Of a stretch of DNA of 64,000 nt, positions 18,857 to 28,111 are shown in pieces. The DNA lies in NCBI RefSeq assembly GCF_001904635.1, contig NZ_MRCB01000017.1, forward strand, positions 38,372-102,371, in the 5' to 3' direction. The notes beneath the pieces are model-generated. The model saw nothing but the letters and a program-made list of their open reading frames with translations. It did no database searches and was not told the DNA's origin. Each line of letters begins with the position of its first letter. Positions within the stretch are counted from its first letter, which is position 1. Origin of the DNA: Hydrococcus rivularis NIES-593. Lineage in GTDB: Bacteria; Cyanobacteriota; Cyanobacteriia; Cyanobacteriales; Microcystaceae. Position numbers and translations under genes: made by a program.

Positions 18857-19132
18857 TTTTTAACGATTTTTTTAGAAAATAAACAAAAATTCATTCTTCT
18901 TTGATTGTAAGTTTCTTTGCCTACTTTTTTCAACAGGCAGCACCCAATGCTCAATTGAGACAGATATGTATTTGAGGCACTCTGGCAGCTACCAAGAACG
19001 ATTGTAGACACCGAATTTAAGCATTGCGATCGCGTAGCGTGTCGAAGGCAATTTTGCAGATAATAAAGTTAATCTCCTGGTAGCAACCAGGGGATATATA
19101 AAAACTTTTGCACCTAACAGGAGTTTACCAAA

Positions 19133-19516
19133 ATGTCGAATACACCGATACAAATCACGACCGACCTCAGTAAAGCGCTCGAACAAATTAATCAGAAACT
19201 AGATAAGATAGATGAAAAGTTCGAGGCGAAGTTTGACAAGATAGACGAACGTCTTAACAAGCTGGAAATAGGACAAACTCGTACAGAAGAAAAATTGTCT
19301 GGGCAAATTAATGCTGTAGACGAAAGATTGAGCGGGCAAATTAATGCTGTAGACGAAAAATTGAGCGGTCAAATTAATACGCTTGATGAAAAAGTTAGTG
19401 GGCTGAGCAAGCGGATTGATAGCGTAGATTTTATTAATCGTGGGGTATTTGTAGCTTTAATCATTGCTATCCTTGGCGGATTTGCAAAAATATTTGGATT
19501 TATTGGGAGACCTTAG
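19133..19516 (+). CDS. Tail-anchored coiled-coil protein with 11-residue repeats
   Basis: The 127-residue product is almost entirely helical. Heptad-like LDKIDEKFEAKFDKIDERL is followed by three near-identical 11-residue repeats (KLSGQINAVDE, RLSGQINAVDE, KLSGQINTLDE) and a diverged fourth (KVSGLSKRIDS). A C-terminal hydrophobic helix (VFVALIIAILGGFAKIFGFI) is a probable tail anchor. At DNA level the repeat unit is 33 bp (about 19306-19404). Proteins of this kind occur widely in cyanobacteria without assigned function. The ATG at 19133 follows a CAGGAG Shine-Dalgarno sequence. Repeat number may vary between strains. Confidence 0.75.
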   Translation: MSNTPIQITTDLSKALEQINQKLDKIDEKFEAKFDKIDERLNKLEIGQTRTEEKLSGQINAVDERLSGQINAVDEKLSGQINTLDEKVSGLSKRIDSVDFINRGVFVALIIAILGGFAKIFGFIGRP

Positions 19517-19536
19517 ACCGAGAAATCAATAACCAA

Positions 19537-21072
19537 CTAGAACTCAAAAGTTGTTCTAACTGTTAAGACGACAAGATCGCTATTGACAAGATCGCTATTA
19601 TTGTTATTGTGGTTAGGGGCTGTAATCCAAATTAAACCAGGAGTAATCGAAAGATTGTCTCTTATCTGATGTCGGTAAAAAGTTTCTACGTGCAGCGACG
19701 TGTCTGGATCGTTTCTTCTACCATTAATAAGAAAACCACTCGTACCAGTTAATTTGGGTTCTTGACCGACGATAACGCCGAGGAGATTTCCTTCTTTGCC
19801 GAGATCGGGGAAAACGAGAGTGAGAGCATAGTTCCAAACATCAGCTTTACCGAGATCGATCGCGGTTGCATTGGTCAATCCTACCCAACCTCCAATGGCA
19901 AATTTGGGAGCAAGTCGCCAAGACGCTTCTAAACTATAGGAGTTACCGACTACTGGGCGATCGAGATCGAGTTGAGACCTCAGACTACCCGTTCCTGTTT
20001 TTAGGTTTGAATCATTATAAGAGTGAATGTAAAGTAACCCTAGCTTGAAATTTTCGGTCGGTTCAAACTCTAGCTTGGCAGAAGCACTATAGTTACCATT
20101 AAATAAGCCCTCTCCCGCTTCGCTACTTTCTGCCTTCCCATTGTAATATCCCAAACTCAGGGTTAATTCATCGCTCAATTCATATTCCAGTCCGATCCCG
20201 CCACTTTCAACCAGTCTGTAGATGGGATTCTGGCAACCAAAACGAGAAATCGAACCCGTCCCCCTGTCACGAAAAAATGGATTGGTCGCACCGACATCAT
20301 CGCCTTCAGGCGCAATCAAGAGGTTAACGCGATCGCTGATGGGAAATTGATAAGATAAATTACTTAGTTCAATCCGATTATCTGAGTCGGTATCGAATCC
20401 CAAGCGCCCTTCATTGGTAAGATTCTCTACGTAGGAAAATTGTTTGACGTTGCCACTTCTAAGCGTAATTCTCAATTTATCTTCGCCTGTGAAACTGGCT
20501 CTCAAGCTAAGCTGAGTGCGTTGTTGCAAAGCTAGGTTATTGTTTGTGCCACCTCCAAAATCATCGCTAATGGCAAGAATGACTTCACCCGTTAGATTGG
20601 CGGTGGGGGAAAATTGACGGTTTTCCAGTTGGGCAACGCGAGTTTCAAGGGAGTAGACACGAAGATTTAACATCCCTAGTTCTGCCGAAAATTCTGTTTG
20701 CAGTCTTTTGGCAATAACTAAATCTTCGCGATCGATTTTCTGTGTTTTTATATGTTGTTGGAGAGAAGTCAGAAAAGTATTCAACGTCGTAGCGAATTCG
20801 TAGCGAGATATTGCTCGATTTCCCTGAAATGTTTTACTGGGATAACCAGTGAGAATAGGGTAACGTTGAATTAAAGATTGCAGTTCTTGAAATGCCCAAT
20901 CAGTCGGTTTTACGTCCGATAGTTGAGAAACAGACGGAACCCGATCCATTGGTTTGTCCACTAGGGAATCAATGGGAAGCGATCGCGTCTGTTGAGAAGA
21001 AAGTTCTGTTAAAATTGGCTCAGTTGTAAAGACTAAAGAATCGGCGAGCTGAAAAAGAGCTAGAAATAACAT
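19537..21072 (-). CDS. SLH-domain OprB-type outer-membrane porin (iron-uptake porin family)
   Basis: The 511-residue protein has an S-layer-homology domain after the leader (DVKPTDWAFQELQSLIQRYPILTGYPS and RAISRYEFATTLNTFL), a short coiled coil, then a beta-rich OprB-like barrel ending in aromatic Phe (TFEF), the signature of outer-membrane insertion. Cyanobacterial proteins of this layout are the dominant porins, and some carry inorganic ions including iron. The SLH part binds peptidoglycan-linked pyruvylated polymers. The hydrophobic N-terminus (MLFLALFQLADSLVF) probably is the export signal, though it is short; an earlier start is not visible. Confidence 0.88.
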   Translation of the reverse strand: MLFLALFQLADSLVFTTEPILTELSSQQTRSLPIDSLVDKPMDRVPSVSQLSDVKPTDWAFQELQSLIQRYPILTGYPSKTFQGNRAISRYEFATTLNTFLTSLQQHIKTQKIDREDLVIAKRLQTEFSAELGMLNLRVYSLETRVAQLENRQFSPTANLTGEVILAISDDFGGGTNNNLALQQRTQLSLRASFTGEDKLRITLRSGNVKQFSYVENLTNEGRLGFDTDSDNRIELSNLSYQFPISDRVNLLIAPEGDDVGATNPFFRDRGTGSISRFGCQNPIYRLVESGGIGLEYELSDELTLSLGYYNGKAESSEAGEGLFNGNYSASAKLEFEPTENFKLGLLYIHSYNDSNLKTGTGSLRSQLDLDRPVVGNSYSLEASWRLAPKFAIGGWVGLTNATAIDLGKADVWNYALTLVFPDLGKEGNLLGVIVGQEPKLTGTSGFLINGRRNDPDTSLHVETFYRHQIRDNLSITPGLIWITAPNHNNNNSDLVNSDLVVLTVRTTFEF

Positions 21073-21153
21073 TTTTTCTTGAGTTAAATGAAATTAGTCT
21101 GGCGATAGCTATTAATAGCAAGCGAACTTGGCAAATTCTTATTAGAAACATAT

Positions 21154-21183
21154 AAAAAAGGGACAGCTTTTGCAAAGTGTCCC
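21154..21183 (-). terminator. Rho-independent terminator of the glycan cluster
   Basis: On the minus strand GGGACA and TGTCCC (21160-21183) with an inner CTTT/AAAG pairing are followed by six T residues. It lies about 115 bp past the stop of the GT4-GT2 gene, the last gene of the cluster. Confidence 0.8.
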
Positions 21184-21298
21184 CAGCAACTTAATATTTT
21201 AACCAGCTTTAAACTCTAGATGAATCTAAAGATATTACCATTGAATCATCTCATCCTTGAGACGATCCTCAATAAATTCTTTGTCTGTAAACTATCGT

Positions 21299-23740
21299 TT
21301 AATGCTTTAGCGAGGCTAAATCTTTTGGCCGTTCTGGGGTTGAAGATAGAGCGATCTGGGTTAAAACCTGATTTTTTGAAGGTTGAAGGTGCTTGCGAGC
21401 ATAGCGATCGCACAGATAGCGATTCAGTACTTTTTCCCAAGAAAAGAGACGTTCTTTTAAGGATTGGTAGTCTAATCCAAATAGGTTACTGAGTCTTTTG
21501 CTAATGGGTTTGACAATGGTGTTTTTGCGTCGCCAACCTAACTTCTTATATTTATTTTTGAAGTAGCCATCTTCGGCTAAATTCCATTTTTCTTTCATGT
21601 AATTTAAACTTTTTAGTGTCCAATCATCGCTCCAACGCAACATAAAGAAGTGCATATCCGTCCACTCTAAAAACTTTCCAGGAACATAAGTGGCGATACT
21701 GGTTGGCTCAAAATAAATCTTACCGCCAGCTTGAGAGACTAGCATACAAAAATCTAAATGTTCTTTAGTGTTGAAAAATCCTTCGTCAAATTTGCCGACG
21801 CGATCGAAAATTTCTCTACGAACTAGCATCAAGTGAAACTCAGTTAATTCGGTTTCAGTTCGTTGCAATTGGTCGTAAACTTCAGGAACTTGTTGACCTT
21901 GGCGATACATTTTCTCGCGTATATGTCTTTTGCCGTAGATATCGGTGACGATGTGGGATTCTCCTCCGGCAAAGTGAATTCTCTGATGTAAGGGCAGCTT
22001 TTCGCACATTAAGGGACCAACGACGGCAGCATCAGTTTCTTCGGCACAATTCACTAAAGCTTCTAACCATCCTGGAGTGACGATGACATCATTATCGAAA
22101 AAGACGACATATTTGGTGTCAACGTAATTTAAACCGATATTGCGGGCGTGGTTGGGGGAGAGATAATAATCTGTCCTTATCAGTTGAAAATTCTTTTCCT
22201 GCGCCATTTTTTCGAGGTAGCGGCGGATTTTTGCAGGGGAATTCCCATCGACGTAAACTAATTTGAAGGGATATTGCGTCTGTTCGTAGATGCTTTCTAA
22301 GGATTGCTGGGTGTAGCTAAAGCGTTCGCGAGGGACGACAACGATAGTTACTTGGGGTTGTTGCATGGTTGATATCTCCTTTTGTTTGTAAAATTTGGTT
22401 TGTTTGATCTGACGCACAGGAGGCACTCTATATGCGCCCGCAGGTGGCGCATATAGAGTGCCGTCGCGCAAAGGCGCAGAGGGAGGAAGGGGAGAGGTTT
22501 TTGCTGAAGGCAAGAGGTTTTGATAGATTTGGACGAGTTCGTCGTTGAGTTTTTCCATGTCGTATTTTTCTTCGACGCGGCGACGACCTAAAGAACCCAT
22601 TTGCTCCCAGAGTTGGGGGTGTTCGATGAGGTATGCTAGTTTTTGGGCGATCGCGTCTGCATCTTTTTCTGATACGAGGAAACCGGAAACGCCATCTTCT
22701 ACGAGTTCGGGAATGCCGCCGTGGTAGGTGCTGATGACGGGCAACCCCATCGCCATTGCTTCTTTTAAGGTGTTGACGGGTGCATCTTGATTGCCATCGG
22801 CAGATGTGACGCTGGGGGCAAGGAAAATATGACAGGTGTCGAGAATTTCAATAATTTCTTGTTGTTGTTTCCAACCTAAGAGTTTAATTAGGTGAGTGAG
22901 GTTGAGTTGTTGAATTAGCTTCTCGAAATCCTGTTTTAAAGGGCCGTCGCCAATGATGTTAAATTCAATATCGGGATAAGTTTGAGCGAGTTTTGCGATC
23001 GCGCGAATGCAATATTCGATTCCTTTTTTTTCTACCAGGCGACCTGTCGTGGCGATGCGAATGCAACCGTCAGCAGGAAAATAACGAGGTTTGAAGGCAA
23101 ATTTCCGACAGTCGATCCCCGAACCGTGGACGACAATTTTCTGGGGATTGCAGCCTAATTGAATCGCTTTTTGGCGGAAAAATTCGCAGTTTGCTAAGAA
23201 AAAGTCTCCTTCGGCAAAGAGTTGGTCGTAAACCTTTTCGCCCTTTTCTTGCACGTAGCGACTGATATCGATGCCGCGAAAGGTTACGATTAGTTTTCCT
23301 GGTAGAATTCCTAAGTCTCGAAATAGCAGCCCCATCGCGCTGAGAGTGCCAAACTGACAGTGAATAATGTCGTATTCCTCGCGTTCTAGGAAAAGCATGG
23401 CGCGATAAAGCCATTTTAAAGACAAAACTTCGTGGTTATATTTGAATAGTTTTGGGATTTGTAGAAGGGATAAAGATCCTCGATGCAGATTTTTTAGGAG
23501 TAACCTTAATCCTTTGAGATATCTGTGCAAAAGATTTTCAGGTCGAGTGGGAGGATAATAGGTGCGATCGAACAGGTTGTATTGTTCTACGAGGGGATGA
23601 ATTTTCGATAGATTATCGGGTTTGCCATTGAGAGGGTAAATGTGAACTTCGTGTCCGCGATCGAGCAAACCGATAATTTGATTGAGGATAAAGGGTTCGG
23701 ATACAACCGGAAAGCGCCAAACTAGGAATGCAATTTTCAT
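21299..23740 (-). CDS. Fused glycosyltransferase, GT4 followed by GT2
   Basis: The 813-residue frame holds two enzymes. Residues 1 to about 420 are a GT4 retaining glycosyltransferase (AFLVWRFPVVSEPFILNQ at the start; ATTGRLVEKKGIEYCIRAI and EAMAMGLPVISTYHGGIPELV in the sugar-nucleotide domain). Residues 459-813 are a GT2 enzyme (TIVVVPRERFSYTQQSLESI; FFDNDVIVTPGWLE carries the metal-binding Asp pair). The joining stretch, residues about 421-458, reads like translated spacer: it contains a perfect 17-bp hairpin repeat, and Met459 is preceded by AAGGAG at good spacing. The two halves may therefore be made both as a fusion and separately. This is the last gene of the glycan cluster. Confidence 0.85.
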   Translation of the reverse strand: MKIAFLVWRFPVVSEPFILNQIIGLLDRGHEVHIYPLNGKPDNLSKIHPLVEQYNLFDRTYYPPTRPENLLHRYLKGLRLLLKNLHRGSLSLLQIPKLFKYNHEVLSLKWLYRAMLFLEREEYDIIHCQFGTLSAMGLLFRDLGILPGKLIVTFRGIDISRYVQEKGEKVYDQLFAEGDFFLANCEFFRQKAIQLGCNPQKIVVHGSGIDCRKFAFKPRYFPADGCIRIATTGRLVEKKGIEYCIRAIAKLAQTYPDIEFNIIGDGPLKQDFEKLIQQLNLTHLIKLLGWKQQQEIIEILDTCHIFLAPSVTSADGNQDAPVNTLKEAMAMGLPVISTYHGGIPELVEDGVSGFLVSEKDADAIAQKLAYLIEHPQLWEQMGSLGRRRVEEKYDMEKLNDELVQIYQNLLPSAKTSPLPPSAPLRDGTLYAPPAGAYRVPPVRQIKQTKFYKQKEISTMQQPQVTIVVVPRERFSYTQQSLESIYEQTQYPFKLVYVDGNSPAKIRRYLEKMAQEKNFQLIRTDYYLSPNHARNIGLNYVDTKYVVFFDNDVIVTPGWLEALVNCAEETDAAVVGPLMCEKLPLHQRIHFAGGESHIVTDIYGKRHIREKMYRQGQQVPEVYDQLQRTETELTEFHLMLVRREIFDRVGKFDEGFFNTKEHLDFCMLVSQAGGKIYFEPTSIATYVPGKFLEWTDMHFFMLRWSDDWTLKSLNYMKEKWNLAEDGYFKNKYKKLGWRRKNTIVKPISKRLSNLFGLDYQSLKERLFSWEKVLNRYLCDRYARKHLQPSKNQVLTQIALSSTPERPKDLASLKH
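22422..22462. repeat. Perfect 17-bp inverted repeat inside the GT4-GT2 frame
   Basis: GGCACTCTATATGCGCC (22422-22438) and its exact reverse complement (22446-22462) flank a 7-nt loop. It is translated in frame as residues about 427-440. Flanking DNA (CTCTGCGCCTTTGCGCG on the minus strand) resembles dispersed cyanobacterial spacer repeats. Confidence 0.85.
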
Positions 23741-23767
23741 TGTTAGTTAGTAGTTAGGAGTTGGGAA

Positions 23768-23837
23768 GTAGGGGCAGGTTTAACGGTAAAAACGACCTAT
23801 CTTGTTATCTAGCAACTAGCATCGAACCTGCCCGTAC
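23768..23837. repeat. GTAGGGGC-type inverted repeat, copy 2
   Basis: Left arm GTAGGGGCAGGTTT (23768-23781) and right arm GAACCTGCCCGTAC (23824-23837) pair with two mismatches across 42 nt. The right arm encodes part of the C-terminus of the histidine phosphatase and the element spans its stop codon (23805). Confidence 0.65.
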
Positions 23838-25004
23838 AGAAATATCAATATTCATCGCCCGGAGAATGGGTGGGTGTTCTGAGTCAGGATAGTGTAAGAT
23901 ACTGATGGTTCCTGGATGTAGGTGCAAGCGCCAGAGTCGATCGCGATTCATTCCTAATACTTGCCCTAGAAAGCTTTGAATAACGCGATCGCGTGCTACG
24001 ATCGATCCAGTCAGCGATCGACTGGAATTCATCTTATTTCTGACGTTAATTGCTTGTTGCCACAGTTGAGGAAAGTCTTCTCGCAATACCTGTAACTGTA
24101 CGGTTGTGGGATGGTGTTGTAGAATCTGCTCGGTAATCAAATGGGAGTTATCGAGGTCGCCACTGATACTAAAGTCGATCGCGATGTCTTTGAGTAATTG
24201 GGCGAGTTGTTGAATTTGTTCGGGATTTTCGGTTTCGGCAGGTATCAATAACAGTCGCAAACCATTTTCGCTCTTCGGTAACTTTTCGCCAACATGAGTG
24301 GCGCGATTCATCGCTTCGAGTTGTCCTGACTCAAGACAACCGTCGGGAAAATTTAGAATACTTATAGCGCAGTTAGATTGCTCGATGCTGTGATAATGTG
24401 CGGGCGATACGCTGAGTGCGGTGCTAATTAAGGCGCGATTCGTGCCGCCGTGACTGACGATTAGGATGGTTTGACCGATATGGCGGGGTAATATTTCTTG
24501 CCAAAATTTTTGTATGCGATCGTATAAATCTAAAGCAGGAAAGCAATATTGCTTCGTTTTAAGTGTTTCGATTGGCAATTGAAAATTGGAATCATTTTGA
24601 ATTGCCAAAGGAATTTCCATGCGAAACTCGTGGGGACGTTGCTTCCAGCAGCGATATTCTTCAGGAAATTGTTCTTTGACGAATTGGAAGGAAAGACCCT
24701 GCCATGCAGGAAGTTCGGTTTCTCGCAGATGTGGGACAATATGAATGGTAGGGTAGGCATCTTGCGTGCGCGATCGCACTACTGCTTTTGCGGTTTCTTT
24801 TGCCCGTTGTAGGGGACTCGCATAAATCGCATCGAAGGGTATTCCTTTGAGAAATTCACCCGTGAGTTGTGCCTGCTGACGACCGAGTTCGGTTAAATTG
24901 GGGCGATCGCTACTTCCTTGATACAATCCCAGTGCGTTGTAAGTACTCTGTCCGTGACGCAGCAGGATAACGCGAGTGTTGCGACCTTTAAGCTTGGATT
25001 GCAT
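23805..25004 (-). CDS. Histidine phosphatase family protein (two-part)
   Basis: The N-terminal half has the catalytic RHG motif (VILLRHGQSTYNALGLYQGSSD) and the second His in VSHGGTNRALI, defining a phosphoglycerate-mutase-like phosphatase. The remaining ~170 residues form a second, less conserved domain lacking RHG. Targets in this superfamily range from sugar phosphates to phosphoserine; a sugar-phosphate role would fit the surrounding glycan genes, but this is inference. I chose the ATG at 25004 because AAGGAG lies about 9 bp upstream; the frame is open to 25067. It overlaps the end of the ABC gene by 17 bp, so the two are translationally coupled. The last residues are encoded by a repeat arm. 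Confidence 0.85.
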   Translation of the reverse strand: MQSKLKGRNTRVILLRHGQSTYNALGLYQGSSDRPNLTELGRQQAQLTGEFLKGIPFDAIYASPLQRAKETAKAVVRSRTQDAYPTIHIVPHLRETELPAWQGLSFQFVKEQFPEEYRCWKQRPHEFRMEIPLAIQNDSNFQLPIETLKTKQYCFPALDLYDRIQKFWQEILPRHIGQTILIVSHGGTNRALISTALSVSPAHYHSIEQSNCAISILNFPDGCLESGQLEAMNRATHVGEKLPKSENGLRLLLIPAETENPEQIQQLAQLLKDIAIDFSISGDLDNSHLITEQILQHHPTTVQLQVLREDFPQLWQQAINVRNKMNSSRSLTGSIVARDRVIQSFLGQVLGMNRDRLWRLHLHPGTISILHYPDSEHPPILRAMNIDISVRAGSMLVAR

Positions 25005-26838
25005 GACGCTCTTCTCCTTGGGTAACGGCGTTTTGGAGTTGGTAGAGTGCGGCATAGCGACCGCCAAAGCGGATCAGTTCGGGATGAGTGCCGCGTTCTA
25101 AAATTTGTCCGCCTTCTACATAGAGAATTAAATCTGCATCTTCGACCGATCTGAGATTGTGAGAGATGAGAAAGGTTGTCCGTCCTTGTGTGAGTCGATT
25201 GAGTGCTTTATTGACTGCCTGTTCGCTGGCATTATCTAACCCCGTAGTGGGTTCGTCGAGGATGACGATGGGTGCTTTGCGAATGGCAGCGCGCGCGATC
25301 GCAATTCGCTGTCTTTGTCCACCCGACAGTGTACATCCTCTCTCCCCTAAAACTGTCTCGTAACCATCGGGCAGGTTCATAATAAAGTCGTGAGCATTTG
25401 CTATTTTTGCTGCTTGCTCTATTTCTGCATCCGTTGCACCCAATTTCCCGTAGGCAATGTTTTCGCGGATGCTGGCGGCAAATAAGATACTCTCTTGCAG
25501 GACGACACCGATCTGCTGTCGCAGGGAGTCGAGAGTATATTCGCGCAAATCTTGTCCGTCGATGAGGATGCGACCAGAATTGGGATCGTAGAGGCGGAGA
25601 ATGAGACTGATTAGGGTTGATTTGCCGCCTCCAGAAGCACCGACGACGGCAACTTTTTGACCGGGTTGTGCTTCAAAAGAGATGTTCTGTAAAATTGCCT
25701 TGCCAGATTCGTAAGCGAAGGTCACATTCTCGAAACGTACCGCACCGAAGAAGGAATGCGCGGGTTTGGCACGAGGCAAGTTGCGAACGTGGGGTTCGTA
25801 GTCGAGAACGTCGATAATTCTTTCTCCAGAAGCGGTTGCTTTGGCAATCTCGCTAAATTGATTGGACAGTTTGCGTATTGGTTCAAAAGCGTTTTTCAGG
25901 TAGGTGATAAAGACTAGCAAATCGCCAGGAGTTAAGGTTTTTTGGATGACTAGGTGCGATCCTCGCCACAAAACTAGGGCAATAGTCAGCGCAATCAAAA
26001 TCTGTACGGTGCGTTGGAGAACTGCTGAGAGTTTGAGAGATTTTGCCCCATGATTGAGGGTTATAGTGTTTTGTTGCTCAAAGATGTCTTCGAGTTGGTT
26101 ATGCAAAGAAAGTGCTTGTACGACTTCGATCGCACCAATGGTTTCGCTGGTGGTTGCTGCTAAGATCCCTTGAAACTTTCGATGTTCGCGGCTAACATGG
26201 CGAATGCGACCGATTAAGCGCATCATGGAAAAGTAAAATAGGGGAAATATTGTCAGCGCGATCGCAAATAATTCCCAATTCATCCAACTCATAACGACTA
26301 ACATGCCGACTAAAGTGACAATATTCGTTACTAAAGGAAGAATGACTTTGACGATAGTAAGTTTGATGCGATCGATATCGGCAGTCACGCGGGTAATTAA
26401 ATCCCCACTTTTGTGCTGCATGTGAAAGGTAAGCGATAAGCGCTGTAGATGACTGTAAAGATCGCTGCGAATGTCGGTTAATATCTGCACCGATGCTAGC
26501 GCCATGCCAAAAGTACTCAAATATGCAGCAAAACTACCCAGCACAGAAATGACTACGATTGATAGCGCTAGAAGCGCCAGCAGCAGCATCGGATCGATTC
26601 CGTGACCTACTATAACTTTTAAAGAATCGTTATTCGTTTCTGTTACTAGAACATGGTCAAAAACGAATTTCAGAGGCCAAGGTTCTAGTAATCGGAACCC
26701 AGTTTCGACGAGAAGGGCTAAAAATGAACCCGCAATTAATAATTTTCGCTTGCCAATGTAGGGCAAAAATCTGCGACCAATGCGCATCATTCCTGGCATA
26801 ACTTTTTTCAAATCTTTTTCTTTGGTGCGATCGCTCAT
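24988..26838 (-). CDS. ABC transporter, fused permease/ATPase (MsbA-like exporter)
   Basis: The half-transporter has six membrane helices in its first ~320 residues and a nucleotide-binding domain with Walker A GASGGGKST, signature LSGGQRQR, Walker B IVILDEPTTGLDN and the H-loop in LISHNLRS. It works as a homodimer in the inner membrane. Between glycosyltransferases, export of a lipid-linked glycan or glycolipid is the natural guess. The frame is open to a TTG at 26901, but the first ATG at 26838 gives a normal N-terminus (MSDRTKEKDLKK) and I prefer it. The upstream GT gene ends at 26902. Confidence 0.9.
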   Translation of the reverse strand: MSDRTKEKDLKKVMPGMMRIGRRFLPYIGKRKLLIAGSFLALLVETGFRLLEPWPLKFVFDHVLVTETNNDSLKVIVGHGIDPMLLLALLALSIVVISVLGSFAAYLSTFGMALASVQILTDIRSDLYSHLQRLSLTFHMQHKSGDLITRVTADIDRIKLTIVKVILPLVTNIVTLVGMLVVMSWMNWELFAIALTIFPLFYFSMMRLIGRIRHVSREHRKFQGILAATTSETIGAIEVVQALSLHNQLEDIFEQQNTITLNHGAKSLKLSAVLQRTVQILIALTIALVLWRGSHLVIQKTLTPGDLLVFITYLKNAFEPIRKLSNQFSEIAKATASGERIIDVLDYEPHVRNLPRAKPAHSFFGAVRFENVTFAYESGKAILQNISFEAQPGQKVAVVGASGGGKSTLISLILRLYDPNSGRILIDGQDLREYTLDSLRQQIGVVLQESILFAASIRENIAYGKLGATDAEIEQAAKIANAHDFIMNLPDGYETVLGERGCTLSGGQRQRIAIARAAIRKAPIVILDEPTTGLDNASEQAVNKALNRLTQGRTTFLISHNLRSVEDADLILYVEGGQILERGTHPELIRFGGRYAALYQLQNAVTQGEERHAIQA

Positions 26839-26901
26839 ATTAGTTATCAGTGACCAGATCCCAGCTTTAGAGTGAAAAATTAGGTAATTGTAGACCGCCA
26901 A

Positions 26902-28098
26902 TTAAGCAGCAGCAAAAACAGATTTTTCAAATAATTCTTCTTTCAAAAAGATAGTGGTTTTTTCTGCGCCTTGAAGATCGAAGAGATCATTTGCTTTTGG
27001 ATCTGACTTTTTAGTCAAACAGTCCATAATTTTTTGGGCTAGATAAGCTGGCTCTAAATTTTCAGGCTCGATAACCTCAACAATTCCTAACTTTTCTAAT
27101 TTCTTGGTTCTAATTACTTGCTCTTTGTCGTAACTGTAGTGACCGATAGGAACGACTAGCGAACGAACCCCAGTTCTGAGAATATTCATAGTTGTGTTAT
27201 ATCCGGTCAAACTAATGGAAAGGTCGGCTTTTCTCATGTAAGCTATCAGATTTGAGGTATATCTTTGTAAGGTCACATTACTTTTACTCAAAGCAGCTTG
27301 CTTGAGTTGTAAGAATTGCTCTTCTGGCATGAAAGGACCAGTGAATATTTGGATATGATGGGGCATTTTTTTTTGCAAAATAGAACTGGATTGAATAACA
27401 GATTTTAGTAGCTCATATCCAATTCTTCCGCCGCCAATACTAACTAATATCATTGGTTCTTTTCGGTTTAGATTAGCCAAATCAAACTCGCTCAAGTCAT
27501 TATTTTCTGGTATTGATTGAGCTACAAATCCCGTGTATTTTACTTTGCAATTTAGTTCCTTAACTCTAGAAAAGCTTTCTTCTAGTTTCTGAAACTTAGG
27601 ATCGGAATGGAATAAAATGCAATTAAAATATTTGCTGGTTAATTGACAGATAGTTTCTTCTTCTTTATCGAGATCGGTTCTGCCAACAATATCTCTGACA
27701 CTACAGATAATTTTGGTTGAAGGGGCAACAGCTTTGATATGGTCTAAAAGAGGAATTAATTCAAAGAAAAGTTTGTGCCTACCGAATGGAAAGAATTCTG
27801 TAATTAAACAATCGGGTTTAAATCGATCGAACAAGTTAATTAATGCATTTCGCCTAGCTTCTTTCACCTCTTCAATATTAGCAAAACCATCAGTGACTTG
27901 AAGTTGTCCGTTTTCTATCCAAAGAGGCGGTAACGTAGCTATTTCTACTTGAGAAGGAATTTCAAATCCAGGTACAGTTGGACCTCCATTGATAAAACAA
28001 ACTTGAAAGTCTTTAACCAATTGGCGCACAATTTCTGTACTCCGAACCAGATGACCCATTCCCGTTAGATATTGGCAGTAGAACAAAATCTTTTTCAT
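26902..28098 (-). CDS. COG4671-type predicted glycosyltransferase (GT-B fold)
   Basis: The 398-residue protein begins KILFYCQYLTGMGHLVRSTEIVRQL, with the GxGH loop typical of MurG-like GT-B enzymes. It carries a donor-site region ILVSIGGGRIGYELLKSVI and the segment MRKADLSISLTGYNTTMNILRTG near residue 300, where family members bind the nucleotide sugar. COG4671 enzymes are poorly characterised. Its neighbour upstream is a diverged relative, suggesting ancient duplication or successive sugar additions. A 13-bp gap separates the two genes, so they form one transcript. Confidence 0.8.
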   Translation of the reverse strand: MKKILFYCQYLTGMGHLVRSTEIVRQLVKDFQVCFINGGPTVPGFEIPSQVEIATLPPLWIENGQLQVTDGFANIEEVKEARRNALINLFDRFKPDCLITEFFPFGRHKLFFELIPLLDHIKAVAPSTKIICSVRDIVGRTDLDKEEETICQLTSKYFNCILFHSDPKFQKLEESFSRVKELNCKVKYTGFVAQSIPENNDLSEFDLANLNRKEPMILVSIGGGRIGYELLKSVIQSSSILQKKMPHHIQIFTGPFMPEEQFLQLKQAALSKSNVTLQRYTSNLIAYMRKADLSISLTGYNTTMNILRTGVRSLVVPIGHYSYDKEQVIRTKKLEKLGIVEVIEPENLEPAYLAQKIMDCLTKKSDPKANDLFDLQGAEKTTIFLKEELFEKSVFAAA

Positions 28099-28111
28099 CT
28101 TTCATCCCTCC

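Noticed and set aside
22422..22462. Hairpin read as a transcription terminator within the GT4-GT2 gene
   Set aside because: No T-run follows on either strand and the frame is open through it; better explained as a repeat.
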